Assembly (NCBI RefSeq): GCF_009828925.2
Contig: NZ_WUTY02000001.1
Location: 3,254,492 to 3,318,491, forward strand
Length of the DNA: 64,000 nucleotides
DNA from: Methylicorpusculum oleiharenae
GTDB taxonomy: Bacteria; Pseudomonadota; Gammaproteobacteria; Methylococcales; Methylomonadaceae
Direction of reading: 5' to 3'
The notes under the pieces were generated by a model that saw only the letters and a list, made by a program, of their open reading frames with translations, was not told the DNA's origin and did no database searches. The translations under genes were made by a program, and so were the position numbers. Shown piece by piece: positions 1 to 8,398 of the stretch (its first letter is position 1; every line of letters begins with the position of its first letter).

Positions 1-453
1 AACTTGCTCACCCAAGGCCAAGCCCAGCGAAAGGTCAGCAATCATCTCAAAATGCGCCTGTTCCAGGTGACGACCTGCGATCATGGACACCCAGCCACCT
101 TTATCATTCGGCCACGCCAGACCTTGCACCATCATACGCAAGGGTTTGCCACGGTGTTCGCGCTGAATCGAATGGGATACGAACCGGCGAGCATTAGCAA
201 CGCCCGGCAAAGCACCAACGCGGTCTTCGAGATTGGCAGGAATTCGGGAAAGTTCGGCAAAAGGACCGCGCGTGCTGCCTTGTACGACCCATAGATCGGC
301 CCCGATGCGGTCCACCAGTAAAGTTGCCTCGAAAATAAGGCCCCGATAAATTCCGCCCATGCCCATAACGATCATCAGCAACAGGCCGATACCCACTGTC
401 GTGAATGCGAAGCGGCTGAAATTATGGCGGATATCCCGCAAGGCTAAATTCAT
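1..453 (-). CDS. ABC transporter permease, FtsX/DevC-like (partial)
   Basis: Only the first 151 codons are in the window; the gene runs off the left edge. The start ATG overlaps the stop of the upstream HlyD-type gene (ATGA), so the two are translationally coupled. The protein opens MNLALRDIRHNFSRFAFTTV and continues into one hydrophobic helix (about residues 17-38), then a soluble periplasmic-type stretch with a GADLWVVQ segment. That layout is typical of MacB/DevC-type permeases that partner an adaptor and an ATPase. A DevBCA-like or MacAB-like exporter is inferred; the ATPase would lie outside the window. Confidence 0.75.
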   Translation of the reverse strand, partial: MNLALRDIRHNFSRFAFTTVGIGLLLMIVMGMGGIYRGLIFEATLLVDRIGADLWVVQGSTRGPFAELSRIPANLEDRVGALPGVANARRFVSHSIQREHRGKPLRMMVQGLAWPNDKGGWVSMIAGRHLEQAHFEMIADLSLGLALGEQV

Positions 454-1607
454 TGGACGGTGACGGCCTGGCCGTCTTCAAGTGTTTGCTTAAGCTCTAA
501 GGGTTTGACGATTTGCTCGCCAGCCGCTAAGCCACGGGTTATCGCGGTAGCCTGGAGACCCTGCAAACCCAAGTTGATGTCACGCCAGTACGCCTTACCC
601 TGGTCATTGACCATAACGCCGGGTTTACCGGCTCGCCAGAGCAGAAATTGTTGCGGGATCGTTACGGCATCAGACTGATGTCCGGTTTCAATATAGACCT
701 CGGCCCGTTGTCCAACCGCCCAGTTTACCGGCAATTGCTGGACGAGCACATCGACCTGAAACTCGCGCGTTTCCCTATCCGCTTCTCGCCCCAGTCTGGA
801 AATCTGGCCTGGATAGCTCTGATCCGGTTCCGAACGGAACACCACACGTGCCGGTTGTCCCTCGGCCAGCGCCGCTATTGCAGTTTCATCCACCCAGGTA
901 TTGATCCACATTGTCCGGGTATCAATGAGTTGCAGGATTGACGCGCCGGGAACCACGATGACACCAGGGTCAAGGTCGCGGCGCACGACCAAACCGGCAT
1001 AGGGGCTGCGCAGTTCAGTAAACGTCAGTTGTTCTTCACGCAGACGTAAAGTTTCCTTAGCCGAAAGCTCCTGGGTCCGCGCTTCGGTCACCGAGGATAA
1101 AGAGCGTTTGAGTTCGGCTTCGGCTATACCCAGTGTTTGTGTCGTTTTATCAAGATCGGACTGCGAAACGAAGTTGCGGGCGGCGAGTTCGGCATAACGT
1201 TTATACTCGACCTGGCCCAATTGCAGAACCGCCTGTGCACGGGCATTATCTGTGCGGACACGCTCAACGGTAGCTTTACTGGCAGCCAGCGCCGCTTGCG
1301 CAACAGCCACTTGCTGGTCAAGTTCGGCACTGTCCAGTCGAGCTAATAGTTGTCCTGCCGTCACCGTATCGCCTTGATCAACGAGGACTTCGACAAGTCG
1401 CTCCTGAATCCGAGAACTGATCGTCGTCTTGACCCGTGCCTCCAGCGTTCCGGTTCCCATGATTTCACTGTGCAATTCAGTCTGTGCGACGGTATGGGCG
1501 AAGACCGGAATCGGAGTGAATTTCAGCTTATATACCGCAAAGAACACCACAAATACGGATACGACTAACCAGGCAATGCGGCGTGTAATGAGGTTTTTTA
1601 TTAACAA
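450..1607 (-). CDS. HlyD-family periplasmic adaptor (membrane fusion protein)
   Basis: A 385-residue protein with one N-terminal membrane anchor (about residues 10-28) and the usual adaptor order: a lipoyl-type half motif (TISSRIQERLVEVLVDQGD, about 63-81), a long alpha-hairpin coiled coil rich in A/E/Q (about 95-195), the second lipoyl half (LRSPYAGLVVRRDLDPG) and beta-barrel domains. It would link the inner-membrane permease encoded directly downstream to an outer-membrane channel. The substrate cannot be read from the sequence. It is the first visible gene of an operon running leftwards. Confidence 0.85.
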   Translation of the reverse strand: MLIKNLITRRIAWLVVSVFVVFFAVYKLKFTPIPVFAHTVAQTELHSEIMGTGTLEARVKTTISSRIQERLVEVLVDQGDTVTAGQLLARLDSAELDQQVAVAQAALAASKATVERVRTDNARAQAVLQLGQVEYKRYAELAARNFVSQSDLDKTTQTLGIAEAELKRSLSSVTEARTQELSAKETLRLREEQLTFTELRSPYAGLVVRRDLDPGVIVVPGASILQLIDTRTMWINTWVDETAIAALAEGQPARVVFRSEPDQSYPGQISRLGREADRETREFQVDVLVQQLPVNWAVGQRAEVYIETGHQSDAVTIPQQFLLWRAGKPGVMVNDQGKAYWRDINLGLQGLQATAITRGLAAGEQIVKPLELKQTLEDGQAVTVQ

Positions 1608-1925
1608 AAAGCAGATTCCTTTTTTGTGTATTGGCGTATTCCATTGTCTGTGAGCAAACTATAACAGGATCGTCGTGCCTGAAATTCTATTTATTTGACA
1701 TCAGCCAATCACTATTGACTAAATCATTTGCTTCAATGAATGTGAAACGGTAACGTTAAGGCAGGGTGAAAGTTATTAACCTCGGGCATGACCCACATTG
1801 AAGGGTTATAACAGTATTTTACGCAATAATTTTTATCATACGGTAAAAATCAGAATCTGGAATAGAAGAAGACTCTCGCTGATTTTCAGCTCAGTATCAA
1901 CATAACTTTCGCCTTGGAGGGGCTA
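1608..1925. other. Intergenic region between divergent genes
   Basis: About 318 bp separate the divergently transcribed adaptor gene and the 1926 gene, so both promoters should lie here. The stretch is AT-rich with several TATAAT-like hexamers, but I could not assign a unique promoter. I see no RNA gene or repeat. Confidence 0.4.
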
Positions 1926-2372
1926 ATGCTGGAATTTTTGAAACCGAAGAACGTTAAAGTAGCCGTTGCAGTTGCGCAACTATTCCGTCCAGCAATTCAT
2001 GCCATAGAGAGCAGTCATGGCGGAGTTTTGCCAGCATCAGCATTACAGGACGATTATTTGATCGGTTATTTGGCAGGTGCTATAGCGGTAGCCGCAAATT
2101 TTGCAGGCATAGTAAATCCTAAGCTTAATGGGCTTACCAATCTGCATTTTTTTGATCGCTTGTTCCCGCGTCACGGCTTGAATATTTGTCGTGCACACCC
2201 GGAAAAGCTTGAAAATTCGGATGACTATTTAAAAGCTTATCAAGACGGGATAACGGATTTTAACAAGATTATTGGGGATTTAGGAGCGATGGATTTAAAA
2301 AGCATATCTGGCGATTTAGCTGATATGACCCATTTGAGAGAACATATCGAGCAAGCTTACCCTCTCGAATAG
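1926..2372 (+). CDS. Hypothetical protein, 148 aa
   Basis: The start is set by a strong ribosome binding site (TTGGAGG) 5-6 nt upstream of ATG 1926; an in-frame TTG at 1914 lies inside that site and is unlikely to be used. The protein begins MLEFLKPKNVKVAVAVAQLF and looks soluble and mostly helical, with a mildly hydrophobic stretch near residues 45-60. I recognise no domain. A terminator-like hairpin follows, so it is probably a single-gene unit. Confidence 0.6.
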   Translation: MLEFLKPKNVKVAVAVAQLFRPAIHAIESSHGGVLPASALQDDYLIGYLAGAIAVAANFAGIVNPKLNGLTNLHFFDRLFPRHGLNICRAHPEKLENSDDYLKAYQDGITDFNKIIGDLGAMDLKSISGDLADMTHLREHIEQAYPLE

Positions 2373-2407
2373 ACTTTTTTTGGAACTTGCCGACTTTAGA
2401 TGTGACT

Positions 2408-2442
2408 TGACCGATGCCAGCAGGGCTTCGGTCAGCTTTTAT
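2408..2442 (+). terminator. Probable intrinsic terminator
   Basis: TGACCGA (2408-2414) pairs with TCGGTCA (2428-2434), with an inner GCC/GGC pairing, followed by GCTTTTATAG. It lies 36 bp after the 1926 gene. Confidence 0.6.
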
Positions 2443-2488
2443 AGTTTGTTAAAGCCTTTTCCGATAATAAATTGCTCACGGCTGATGC

Positions 2489-2680
2489 TCACAAATCTTG
2501 TTTTATACCTGGCTTTAAATTAGGCCAGTGAGCGAAGGCAAAAATCCAAATCATGATAATGTTAACGACAGGGATTAACAGACACAAAACCCAGACTTGA
2601 TGGTGCCCGGCTTTAGCCAGAATTTTGGTGCCTAGCCAGAGGACAAAAAGCACCATGACGGTCAACAGAAAAAAAGCCAT
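2489..2680 (-). CDS. Small two-helix membrane protein (paralogue of its neighbour)
   Basis: A 63-residue protein with a hydrophobic helix at about 2-20 and another at about 28-50. The core AGHHQVWVLCLLIPVVNII and the later WPNLK match the neighbouring protein's AGFHPAWALLVFVPGFGLL and WPNQQ, so the two are diverged tandem paralogues. Its ATG overlaps the stop of the upstream gene (TAATG), indicating translational coupling. The function is unknown. Conserved Trp and Pro between short helices suggest a small integral membrane pair rather than a secreted peptide. Confidence 0.6.
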   Translation of the reverse strand: MAFFLLTVMVLFVLWLGTKILAKAGHHQVWVLCLLIPVVNIIMIWIFAFAHWPNLKPGIKQDL

Positions 2681-2877
2681 TATGATCCTCCTGAAGTGTC
2701 TTGCTGATTAGGCCAGGGCATCAAGCCTAACTGCAGGAAAATGAGTAGCAAGCCGAAGCCCGGTACAAATACCAGTAAGGCCCAAGCAGGATGAAACCCC
2801 GCTTTTCGGTAAATTAAACAGACAGGAATTATGATCATCAACGCGACAATGATGACGCGGCCCATTTCAGGAAACAT
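2680..2877 (-). CDS. Small two-helix membrane protein, upstream paralogue
   Basis: A 65-residue protein starting at ATG 2877 behind GTGGAGGTGGAT (GGAGG ribosome binding site); a GTG 12 nt further upstream is inside that site. It has helices at about 6-24 and 32-53 and ends in a polar tail DTSGGS. It shares the AGxHxxW...P...WPN signature with the next gene, to which it is coupled by a TAATG overlap. I cannot name the family. Confidence 0.6.
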   Translation of the reverse strand: MFPEMGRVIIVALMIIIPVCLIYRKAGFHPAWALLVFVPGFGLLLIFLQLGLMPWPNQQDTSGGS

Positions 2878-3127
2878 ATCCACCTCCACTGGTTGCTATG
2901 AGTATGACTGCCAAAACAGACGAATAGTTTGTTAAAACGATTCGAATATTTGCCAACAGTAAGTTCAGTATACAGTGTTACAGATTAAGTTTTACCTGCT
3001 TGAGAATCCAGAGATGTTGGTCATGGTTTTCCACGCATTCTTTGATTAGGTTATCTGGCTTATTTCATCAAACGCGGATTAACCATCAAGCCAACCAGAA
3101 AGACGATTAGATGTCTAACCATCTTTA

Positions 3128-3277
3128 TTAAAAAAATAGCTGCTCCAAATCATCCAGGTTGTCCATAACGTATTCCTGATCCTCTTCCAACACTAAATGT
3201 TGCCATTCAATGTGTTCAGCTAATGGCAAGTCATCCGTGCAGCCATAATCAATTTCATCGGTTTTACTATCAAACAT
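3128..3277 (-). CDS. Small acidic protein, 49 aa
   Basis: ATG 3277 is preceded by AGGAGAAGTGTC, an excellent ribosome binding site, which decides the start against longer in-frame versions. The product begins MFDSKTDEIDYGCTDDLPLA and ends DNLDDLEQLFF, with about one third Asp/Glu, one Cys and one Trp, and no membrane helix. Function unknown. A standalone acidic peptide or interaction partner is possible. Confidence 0.5.
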   Translation of the reverse strand: MFDSKTDEIDYGCTDDLPLAEHIEWQHLVLEEDQEYVMDNLDDLEQLFF

Positions 3278-3911
3278 GACACTTCTCCTGGTTGGTTTGT
3301 CAGATTGACCCCATTCTTGATGCTTTGGAGTCACCATCACTCATCAAAAGTGATATCAATCTTTATGCCAACCCAGAAAGACTCTATTAATAGACTCTTC
3401 ATCGATTTGGTCCCACCAAAACTGACAGATTTAGCAATTAAACTGTCAATTACGTCAGTAATTTGGCAGATGACGGGGTGGTCAGGCAGTGTTTGATTTG
3501 ATGAAACCGGGGCAGGTGCAGGCTTTTAGTAGAAATTAAAATGAACACACAAAAAGTCGAGCATCTTTAGTGTGCTGGTAATAAGCGTCGTTAGTTGTTG
3601 GCGCCAACAAAGCTCCAGAATCGGTAAATCCTGGCCTAGAGTTGTTGATGAGGGATTGATTATCGAAAAGTGCAGCGACTGTAAGCAAGGCGATCTGATT
3701 TCAAATGAGAAGGCTGTGCTGGATATTTTCCATAGACGCAGTTCTGCAAGCGATTTGTTTGGACGGTGTTAAATTATTTTACACTTGAGGATGGGGCGAT
3801 GCTAAAACTTTCGGGATTTTATTTGGATTTGTCTACTATGAAGTGAACATGAGCGGGTACGATTTTTTGCAAAAGTAGGCTGATTTATTTTTAAAATCAA
3901 TAGCATAAAAG
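3278..3911. other. Gene-free region left of the integrated element
   Basis: About 630 bp of AT-rich DNA with no open reading frame that has both a ribosome binding site and plausible composition. It ends at the 18-bp attachment-site repeat. I see nothing else in it. Confidence 0.4.
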
Positions 3912-3929
3912 TACTTGGCGGAGAGACAG
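3912..3929. repeat. Left attachment site (direct repeat of tRNA-Ser 3' end)
   Basis: TACTTGGCGGAGAGACAG is identical to 17326-17343. The left copy keeps only the tRNA 3' terminal part and continues into unrelated DNA (CCCGCCAAAC), as expected for the displaced attachment core. Confidence 0.85.
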
Positions 3930-4013
3930 CCCGCCAAACACAAAAACAGGTAAGTACAAGCTTGTCTATATTTAACGCAAAATCAAGAACTTATAAAAAT
4001 TGTAATGTCTCAG

Positions 4014-4138
4014 TAAGTCCAACTTAATCAACTAAAACCGCTCTAATCCATGTCAGGCAGTAGGGTTGGCAGTAGGGTTGGACTTACATAGACTAAGCCT
4101 TTTCTATACAATCGCCGTTTTAATCTTATGGGTTGGAC
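4014..4138. promoter_or_regulatory. Repeat-rich integrase upstream region (possible Int arm sites or operator)
   Basis: TAAGTCCAAC (4014-4023) is the reverse complement of GTTGGACTTA (4077-4086). GGCAGTAGGGTT occurs twice in tandem (4056-4067, 4068-4079), and GTTGGAC recurs at 4132-4138 just before the integrase ATG. Repeats of this kind beside an attachment site and integrase gene are usually recombinase arm sites or a regulator's operator; which one is inference. Confidence 0.45.
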
Positions 4139-5401
4139 ATGGCGAAGAAGATCAACAAACTTTCCGCGCGTTTAGTGGCTTCTCTCAAAGACCCCGGCCT
4201 ATACTCGGACGGACTCAACCTTTATCTTAGAGTTACAGCAGCCTTAAATAAAAACTATGTTTTTAAATATACCCGAAATGGAAAGACGCATGAAATAGGG
4301 TTGGGATCGGAAAGTAAAATTTCATTGGCCAGGGCGAGAGAAAAAGCAAAGGATTACATTGATATTCTTGACGCTGGACTGGATCCATTAACAGAAAAAC
4401 GCAAAAAGGATGAAACGGACAAACAGCAAGGCAAAATACTAACCTTCAGACAATGCGCCGAACAGTATATCGAGGCTAAAAGGTCAGGCTGGAAAAATCC
4501 AAAACATGTTCAGCAATGGGAAAACACTTTAAGCCAGTATGCTTATCCGGTTATTGGTGATACAGCTATCGCAGAAGTCAGCACAGAGTTAGTTCTACGC
4601 GTTCTATCGCCTATCTGGAACAGCAAAAACGAAACAGCAAGCCGGTTACGTGGGCGAATTGAAAACGTCTTGGATTGGGCCGCTGTGCAAGGTTTTAGGA
4701 GTCGTGAAAATCCGGCAGGCTGGAAGGGGCACTTAAGCAACTTGTTACCCGCACCAGCAAAAGTTCAAAAACCGGAGCATTTTAAGGCCGTCGACTATCG
4801 AGAGCTGCCGGACCTGATGACGGTTATTCGAAAAAATCAAAACCTATCGGCCAGGGCGTTAGAGTTTTTGATATTGACGGCATGCCGAACTAATGAGCTT
4901 ATCGGCGCAACCTGGGACGAAATAAACCTTAATGAAAAATTGTGGACGATACCCGGCGAACGCATGAAGGCAGGAAAGGAACACAGAATTCCATTATGCA
5001 ACCGGGCAGTTGAAATTCTTAAGTTTATGCGGCTGTTATCCCATGGCGATTATGTATTCGCTGGCAGATCGGCAGGCGGCAGGATGTCAACCGGCACGAT
5101 GGACACTTTCTTGCAAAGAACGCTAGGAATTGAGGCAACCGTTCACGGATTTAGGTCGTCGTTTCGCGATTGGGCATCGGAAGAAACAAGCGCAGCGCAT
5201 GAAGTGTGTGAAATGGCGCTAGCACATACCATAAAAAACAAGGCTGAATCAGCATACCGGCGCGGCGATTTACTCGACAAAAGGCGGGCGTTGATGGATG
5301 AGTGGGAATCATACCTTTATCAATACCCGCAGAAATTGCCGTACATTCTAAAAATAATTCAAATTCTTCAAAGATTGGCCATTAAAGCCGGTTATCAATA
5401 G
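4139..5401 (+). CDS. int: P4-type tyrosine recombinase / integrase
   Basis: A 420-residue site-specific recombinase expected to integrate and excise the element at the tRNA-Ser site. An N-terminal arm-binding domain (about 1-90, with the characteristic GLYSDGLNLYLRV segment) is followed by a core-binding domain (about 100-200) and the catalytic domain. The catalytic set is visible: R250 (ACRTNEL), H336-x2-R339 (HGFR), H363 (LAHT) and the presumed nucleophile Y373 (SAYRRG). ATG 4139 is preferred over an in-frame TTG at 4133 because the family begins MAKK/MA-type just before the arm domain. The length is normal for the P4 family. Confidence 0.95.
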   Translation: MAKKINKLSARLVASLKDPGLYSDGLNLYLRVTAALNKNYVFKYTRNGKTHEIGLGSESKISLARAREKAKDYIDILDAGLDPLTEKRKKDETDKQQGKILTFRQCAEQYIEAKRSGWKNPKHVQQWENTLSQYAYPVIGDTAIAEVSTELVLRVLSPIWNSKNETASRLRGRIENVLDWAAVQGFRSRENPAGWKGHLSNLLPAPAKVQKPEHFKAVDYRELPDLMTVIRKNQNLSARALEFLILTACRTNELIGATWDEINLNEKLWTIPGERMKAGKEHRIPLCNRAVEILKFMRLLSHGDYVFAGRSAGGRMSTGTMDTFLQRTLGIEATVHGFRSSFRDWASEETSAAHEVCEMALAHTIKNKAESAYRRGDLLDKRRALMDEWESYLYQYPQKLPYILKIIQILQRLAIKAGYQ

Positions 5402-5616
5402 AGCTTTTTCGCTCGAAATCTAAAGCTTAAAGTAATCAATAAGTTATCAGCTAAGGTTTTATTCTTTTTATAAGTCTTTGTTATAAAAAAGATAAATAGC
5501 CTTAAGGCTGGCTTAAATGTGCCAAAAATAAAAGGCGAAGCGCGGCCAAGCTTTCTATATAGTCTAAATCTGTTCGATTAACTCCCTTTACATTTATCAA
5601 ACGAGGAAACAAGCAG

Positions 5617-5859
5617 ATGACACCTAAAAAAGTTAAGAAAAATATCAACCTAAGACAAATGGATCCGGACTGTTTATTGCGGCTTGAACACATTGTTCCT
5701 GATGTCATACCGATAGCCAGAAGCACCTGGTACATGAAGATAGCAAACGGCAGCTTCAAAATTAAGGCCGTCTCACTGGGAGGAATGGCCAAAGCTTACC
5801 GCGTAAGGGATGTTTTGGCCTTGCTGGATGGTCTGCACGAGGTTGAGTTAAAGCCATGA
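5617..5859 (+). CDS. AlpA-family transcriptional regulator / excisionase-like
   Basis: An 80-residue protein with a MerR-like winged-helix motif: IVPDVIPIARSTWYMKIANG is the AlpA recognition signature, followed by FKIKAVSLGGMAKAYRVRDV. AlpA-type proteins control integrase expression or excision in P4-like elements. It has a GAGGAAAC ribosome binding site and lies 215 bp after the integrase gene, with its own terminator behind it, so it is probably a separate unit. Confidence 0.85.
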   Translation: MTPKKVKKNINLRQMDPDCLLRLEHIVPDVIPIARSTWYMKIANGSFKIKAVSLGGMAKAYRVRDVLALLDGLHEVELKP

Positions 5860-5876
5860 AACCAAAGTGACAGACA

Positions 5877-5920
5877 TAAAAAAACCCGGAAGCGATGAGA
5901 GCGCAAACCGGGCTTTTTAA
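5877..5920. terminator. Intrinsic terminator after the AlpA gene
   Basis: An A-run followed by CCCGG, a 20-nt loop with partial inner pairing, CCGGGC and a T-run. With A and T tracts on both sides it could act in both directions. Confidence 0.75.
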
Positions 5921-6130
5921 TACTTTCAAACTACCAGATAGGCCATTGGATAAAGGCCTATCTGAATATTAACACAATTTCACGAAAACACTAAGGAATT
6001 CAATGAAGAACTAACATTTTAAGCAAATGCCAGGCGATTAACCCGGCAAATCTTACAGCTACCACAACAACAACTCGACGGTTGAAATGGTAGCACAAAC
6101 TTATCTTTTTTGTAAAGGAATAATTTAAAA

Positions 6131-6592
6131 ATGTTACCAAATAACCGAACAACCTCAACAACAACCAGCTCAAACAAGCTTGATAATTTGCTTAACCGGC
6201 TTGAAAAAGTTAAGCAAATAAAACCCGGAAAATATAAGGCGTGCTGTCCTGCACATCAAGATAGATCGCCTTCGCTATATGTCACATACACCGACGATGG
6301 GAAAATATTAATGAAGTGCTTCGGGGGTTGCGATATTGAAAGCATTGTTTCAAGTATTGGACTCAAGCTGTGCGACCTGATGCCGGACAACCCGTTAAAC
6401 CCCTACGAAAAAAGGAAACGACCGCCAAAATTCAGCAAGTCAGAAATGTTTGACCGCGTTGTTTTCGAGGCTGTTATTTTGTCAGTTGCAGTTAGAGAAT
6501 TGTTAAAGGGGGAGACGTTGGCTGATGACGACATGGAGCGAATCTTAACCGCAGAAAGCACAATAAACGAAATTGCCAGGGAGGTTAGATAA
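6131..6592 (+). CDS. CHC2 zinc-finger protein (primase N-terminal type)
   Basis: A 153-residue protein carrying the DnaG/P4-type CHC2 zinc-binding motif: CPAH (C39, H42) and, after about 20 residues, CFGGC (C63, C67), with the usual DRSPSL and the following helix (DIESIVSSIGLKLCDL). It ends after the zinc domain, so the TOPRIM or AEP catalytic part is missing and must be supplied elsewhere. It lies directly before the DUF3987 gene (stop TAA abuts ATG), suggesting that the pair splits the functions of a fused primase-helicase. It probably initiates replication of the excised element. Confidence 0.85.
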   Translation: MLPNNRTTSTTTSSNKLDNLLNRLEKVKQIKPGKYKACCPAHQDRSPSLYVTYTDDGKILMKCFGGCDIESIVSSIGLKLCDLMPDNPLNPYEKRKRPPKFSKSEMFDRVVFEAVILSVAVRELLKGETLADDDMERILTAESTINEIAREVR

Positions 6593-8089
6593 ATGAGCAG
6601 GCTTGACAGTTTAAGAGATGAAAAACTGAATTCTCACACAGACCCGGGCGAAAGGGGCGAAAAGGGCGAAAACCTAGACGCGGCGGGGGTTGACGTGGGG
6701 CGAAAACCGGGTGAGCAGGGGCGAATGGGGGCGAAAAAAAGGCGGGAATTGGGCAAAAATGACTATTGTTCGCCCGAATATCCTGTAAATGGACTAGGAC
6801 CGCTCAAAGATTTATGTAAATCAATCAGCGAAAAAGCACAGCTTGACCCGGCTATGGTCGGACAGGCAATCATTACAGCGGCTTCACTGGTTACTCAAGG
6901 ATCCTATGAAGTTCAGACGTTATCGGGATATAAGCCCCTTTCACTTTACGGATTGACCATTGCTGAGTCTGGAGACGGAAAAAGTACAGCCGAGGGCATT
7001 GTTTTGCAAGGCGTTAGGGAGTTTGAGAAAGAAAAACATAACGGATATATGGAACGCATAGCTAATGAATCCGAGGAAAAAGGCAAAAAGAAGAACGCAC
7101 CGAGAGAAATTGAGCCTTATCTATTGGCCAGTGATTCCACTGTACAAGGTGTCATCAAAAGCTTTAAGACCGGATGGCCTTCTCAAGGTATCTTTACGGC
7201 AGAAGGTGCGACCATGTTATGTGGCTGGGGGATGTCAGGCGAGCAGCGAGCAAACAGTTCAGCGAACTTAAATAAATTGTGGGACGGTGAATCGATCGCG
7301 TTACAACGTGGCATTGAAGGCAGAACGCAGCTATATAACCGCCGGTTTTGCGCTCATTGGCTGATTCAACCGGACGTTGCACAAGAGGCGCTAAACGATT
7401 CAAATTTATCAGCTATTGGCTTATGGCCGCGTTTTTTAGTGGCATGGCCACAAGCATTAAAGCCGAGGCTATACAAATACTACGATTTTAAAAGTGACCC
7501 TGTAGTAACAAGTTTTTGGTCCGTCTGTAAAGATATATTGAGCGAGCAAGTTATTACAGGTGATGGTGAATGCGGGGAATTTTTCACACTCAAGCTAACA
7601 AGTGAAGCCAGGGCCATTTTAATAAAGACCTTTGAAAAAATGGAATTATCAAGAGATCCGTCCAACCCCCTGCACATCATAAAGCCTTTTGCCGTGAGGC
7701 TATGCGAGCAAGCGTGTCGAATTGGCGGCGTATTGGCGGCGTTCTCAGGTGAAAAAGAAATATCCGCAGAGACCATGAAAAACGCTTTACTTTTAGCGAA
7801 CTACAGTCTTGAAACGTGGCGCGGTATTTTTGGAACCCGCGAGGATATGACGCACGAACTATGGGCTAAAAATGTTTATGACTGGATGTCGAAACGGCCA
7901 GGCGGCAGAGCGAGCGAAACGGACCTTATCAAAACAGTTACGCCAAAACATTTAAGAACAGCTCACAAACGCGACACAGCTCTTTCAATATTGAGGGAAC
8001 GTGGGCTGATCGAAAAGGCGGTGGACTTTACCCCTGATGGCGTTATTAGGCTGAGTTTGAATGAATGGAAAATAGCTAATGGTCAATAA
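6593..8089 (+). CDS. DUF3987 replication ATPase
   Basis: A 498-residue protein. Residues 1-55 are low-complexity and charged (repeated GE/GEKGE). From about 65 onward it resembles DUF3987 proteins found in plasmids and satellites, with a Walker A-like SGDGKST (126-132), an ESGxGKS-type context, and a RecA-like core with FTAEGATML and WDGESIALQR segments. A C-terminal winged-helix-like part lies about 430-498. It is coupled to the zinc-finger gene. The repeat DNA encoding residues 17-60 may double as a replication origin. A helicase or primase-helicase role is inferred from context. Confidence 0.75.
   Translation: MSRLDSLRDEKLNSHTDPGERGEKGENLDAAGVDVGRKPGEQGRMGAKKRRELGKNDYCSPEYPVNGLGPLKDLCKSISEKAQLDPAMVGQAIITAASLVTQGSYEVQTLSGYKPLSLYGLTIAESGDGKSTAEGIVLQGVREFEKEKHNGYMERIANESEEKGKKKNAPREIEPYLLASDSTVQGVIKSFKTGWPSQGIFTAEGATMLCGWGMSGEQRANSSANLNKLWDGESIALQRGIEGRTQLYNRRFCAHWLIQPDVAQEALNDSNLSAIGLWPRFLVAWPQALKPRLYKYYDFKSDPVVTSFWSVCKDILSEQVITGDGECGEFFTLKLTSEARAILIKTFEKMELSRDPSNPLHIIKPFAVRLCEQACRIGGVLAAFSGEKEISAETMKNALLLANYSLETWRGIFGTREDMTHELWAKNVYDWMSKRPGGRASETDLIKTVTPKHLRTAHKRDTALSILRERGLIEKAVDFTPDGVIRLSLNEWKIANGQ
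6646..6775. repeat. GGGGCGAAA repeat cluster 1 (possible iterons)
   Basis: Six direct copies of GGGCGAA or GGGGCGAA start near 6646, 6654, 6664, 6697, 6718 and 6727, with one inverted copy (TTCGCCC) at 6769, all inside the 5' part of the DUF3987 gene. A second cluster of the same word lies after the gene. Clusters of a short word beside replication genes behave as iterons in P4 and many plasmids. The origin role is inferred. Confidence 0.55.
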
Positions 8090-8366
8090 TTTAAACGCTG
8101 ATATTTTATTAAAGGGCGAATTAAGGGGCGAAACTCGCCCTTTTTCGACTTTTTTTCGCCCCGGCTCAGACCGCGTCATTGCTGAACTTTCGCCCCTTTC
8201 GCCCCTTTCGCCCCGGCTCAATAAAAACATCAAAAACAGCGGTTTTTTTATCGATGACCGGCGATTCTGCAAAGACTGCAAAAACCTAAACAGTAGGGAC
8301 TATTGCACCAAACAAAAATTTAAACCGGTCGATGACATGCCCCGTCGATGCGTTGATTTTATTTAA
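8079..8366 (+). CDS. Small zinc-finger-like protein, 95 aa
   Basis: ATG 8079 overlaps the end of the DUF3987 gene by 11 nt. The C-terminal half has four cysteines in a compact pattern: FCKDCKNL, DYC, and RRCVDF (C-x2-C-x8-C-x17-C approximately), so a structural zinc site is likely. The N-terminal half is low-complexity (SPLSPLSPR) because the DNA underneath is the second GGGGCGAAA cluster. The start codon has no strong ribosome binding site; coupling to the upstream gene would explain expression. Similar short Cys-rich proteins follow phage replication genes; the function is unknown. Confidence 0.6.
   Translation: MVNNLNADILLKGELRGETRPFSTFFRPGSDRVIAELSPLSPLSPRLNKNIKNSGFFIDDRRFCKDCKNLNSRDYCTKQKFKPVDDMPRRCVDFI
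8114..8214. repeat. GGGGCGAAA repeat cluster 2 (possible iterons)
   Basis: Direct copies lie at 8114-8120 and 8125-8133, an inverted TTTCGCCCC at about 8154-8162, and three perfect tandem inverted 9-mers (TTTCGCCCC) at 8188-8196, 8197-8205 and 8206-8214. This is the mirror of cluster 1 across the DUF3987 gene. Confidence 0.6.
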
Positions 8367-8398
8367 TGGCACTAACAACAATTTAAAGGTGAAAGATT

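Noticed and set aside
4-294. Reading frame on the + strand at the left edge
   Set aside because: It is antisense to the ABC permease gene, whose protein makes good sense on the minus strand.
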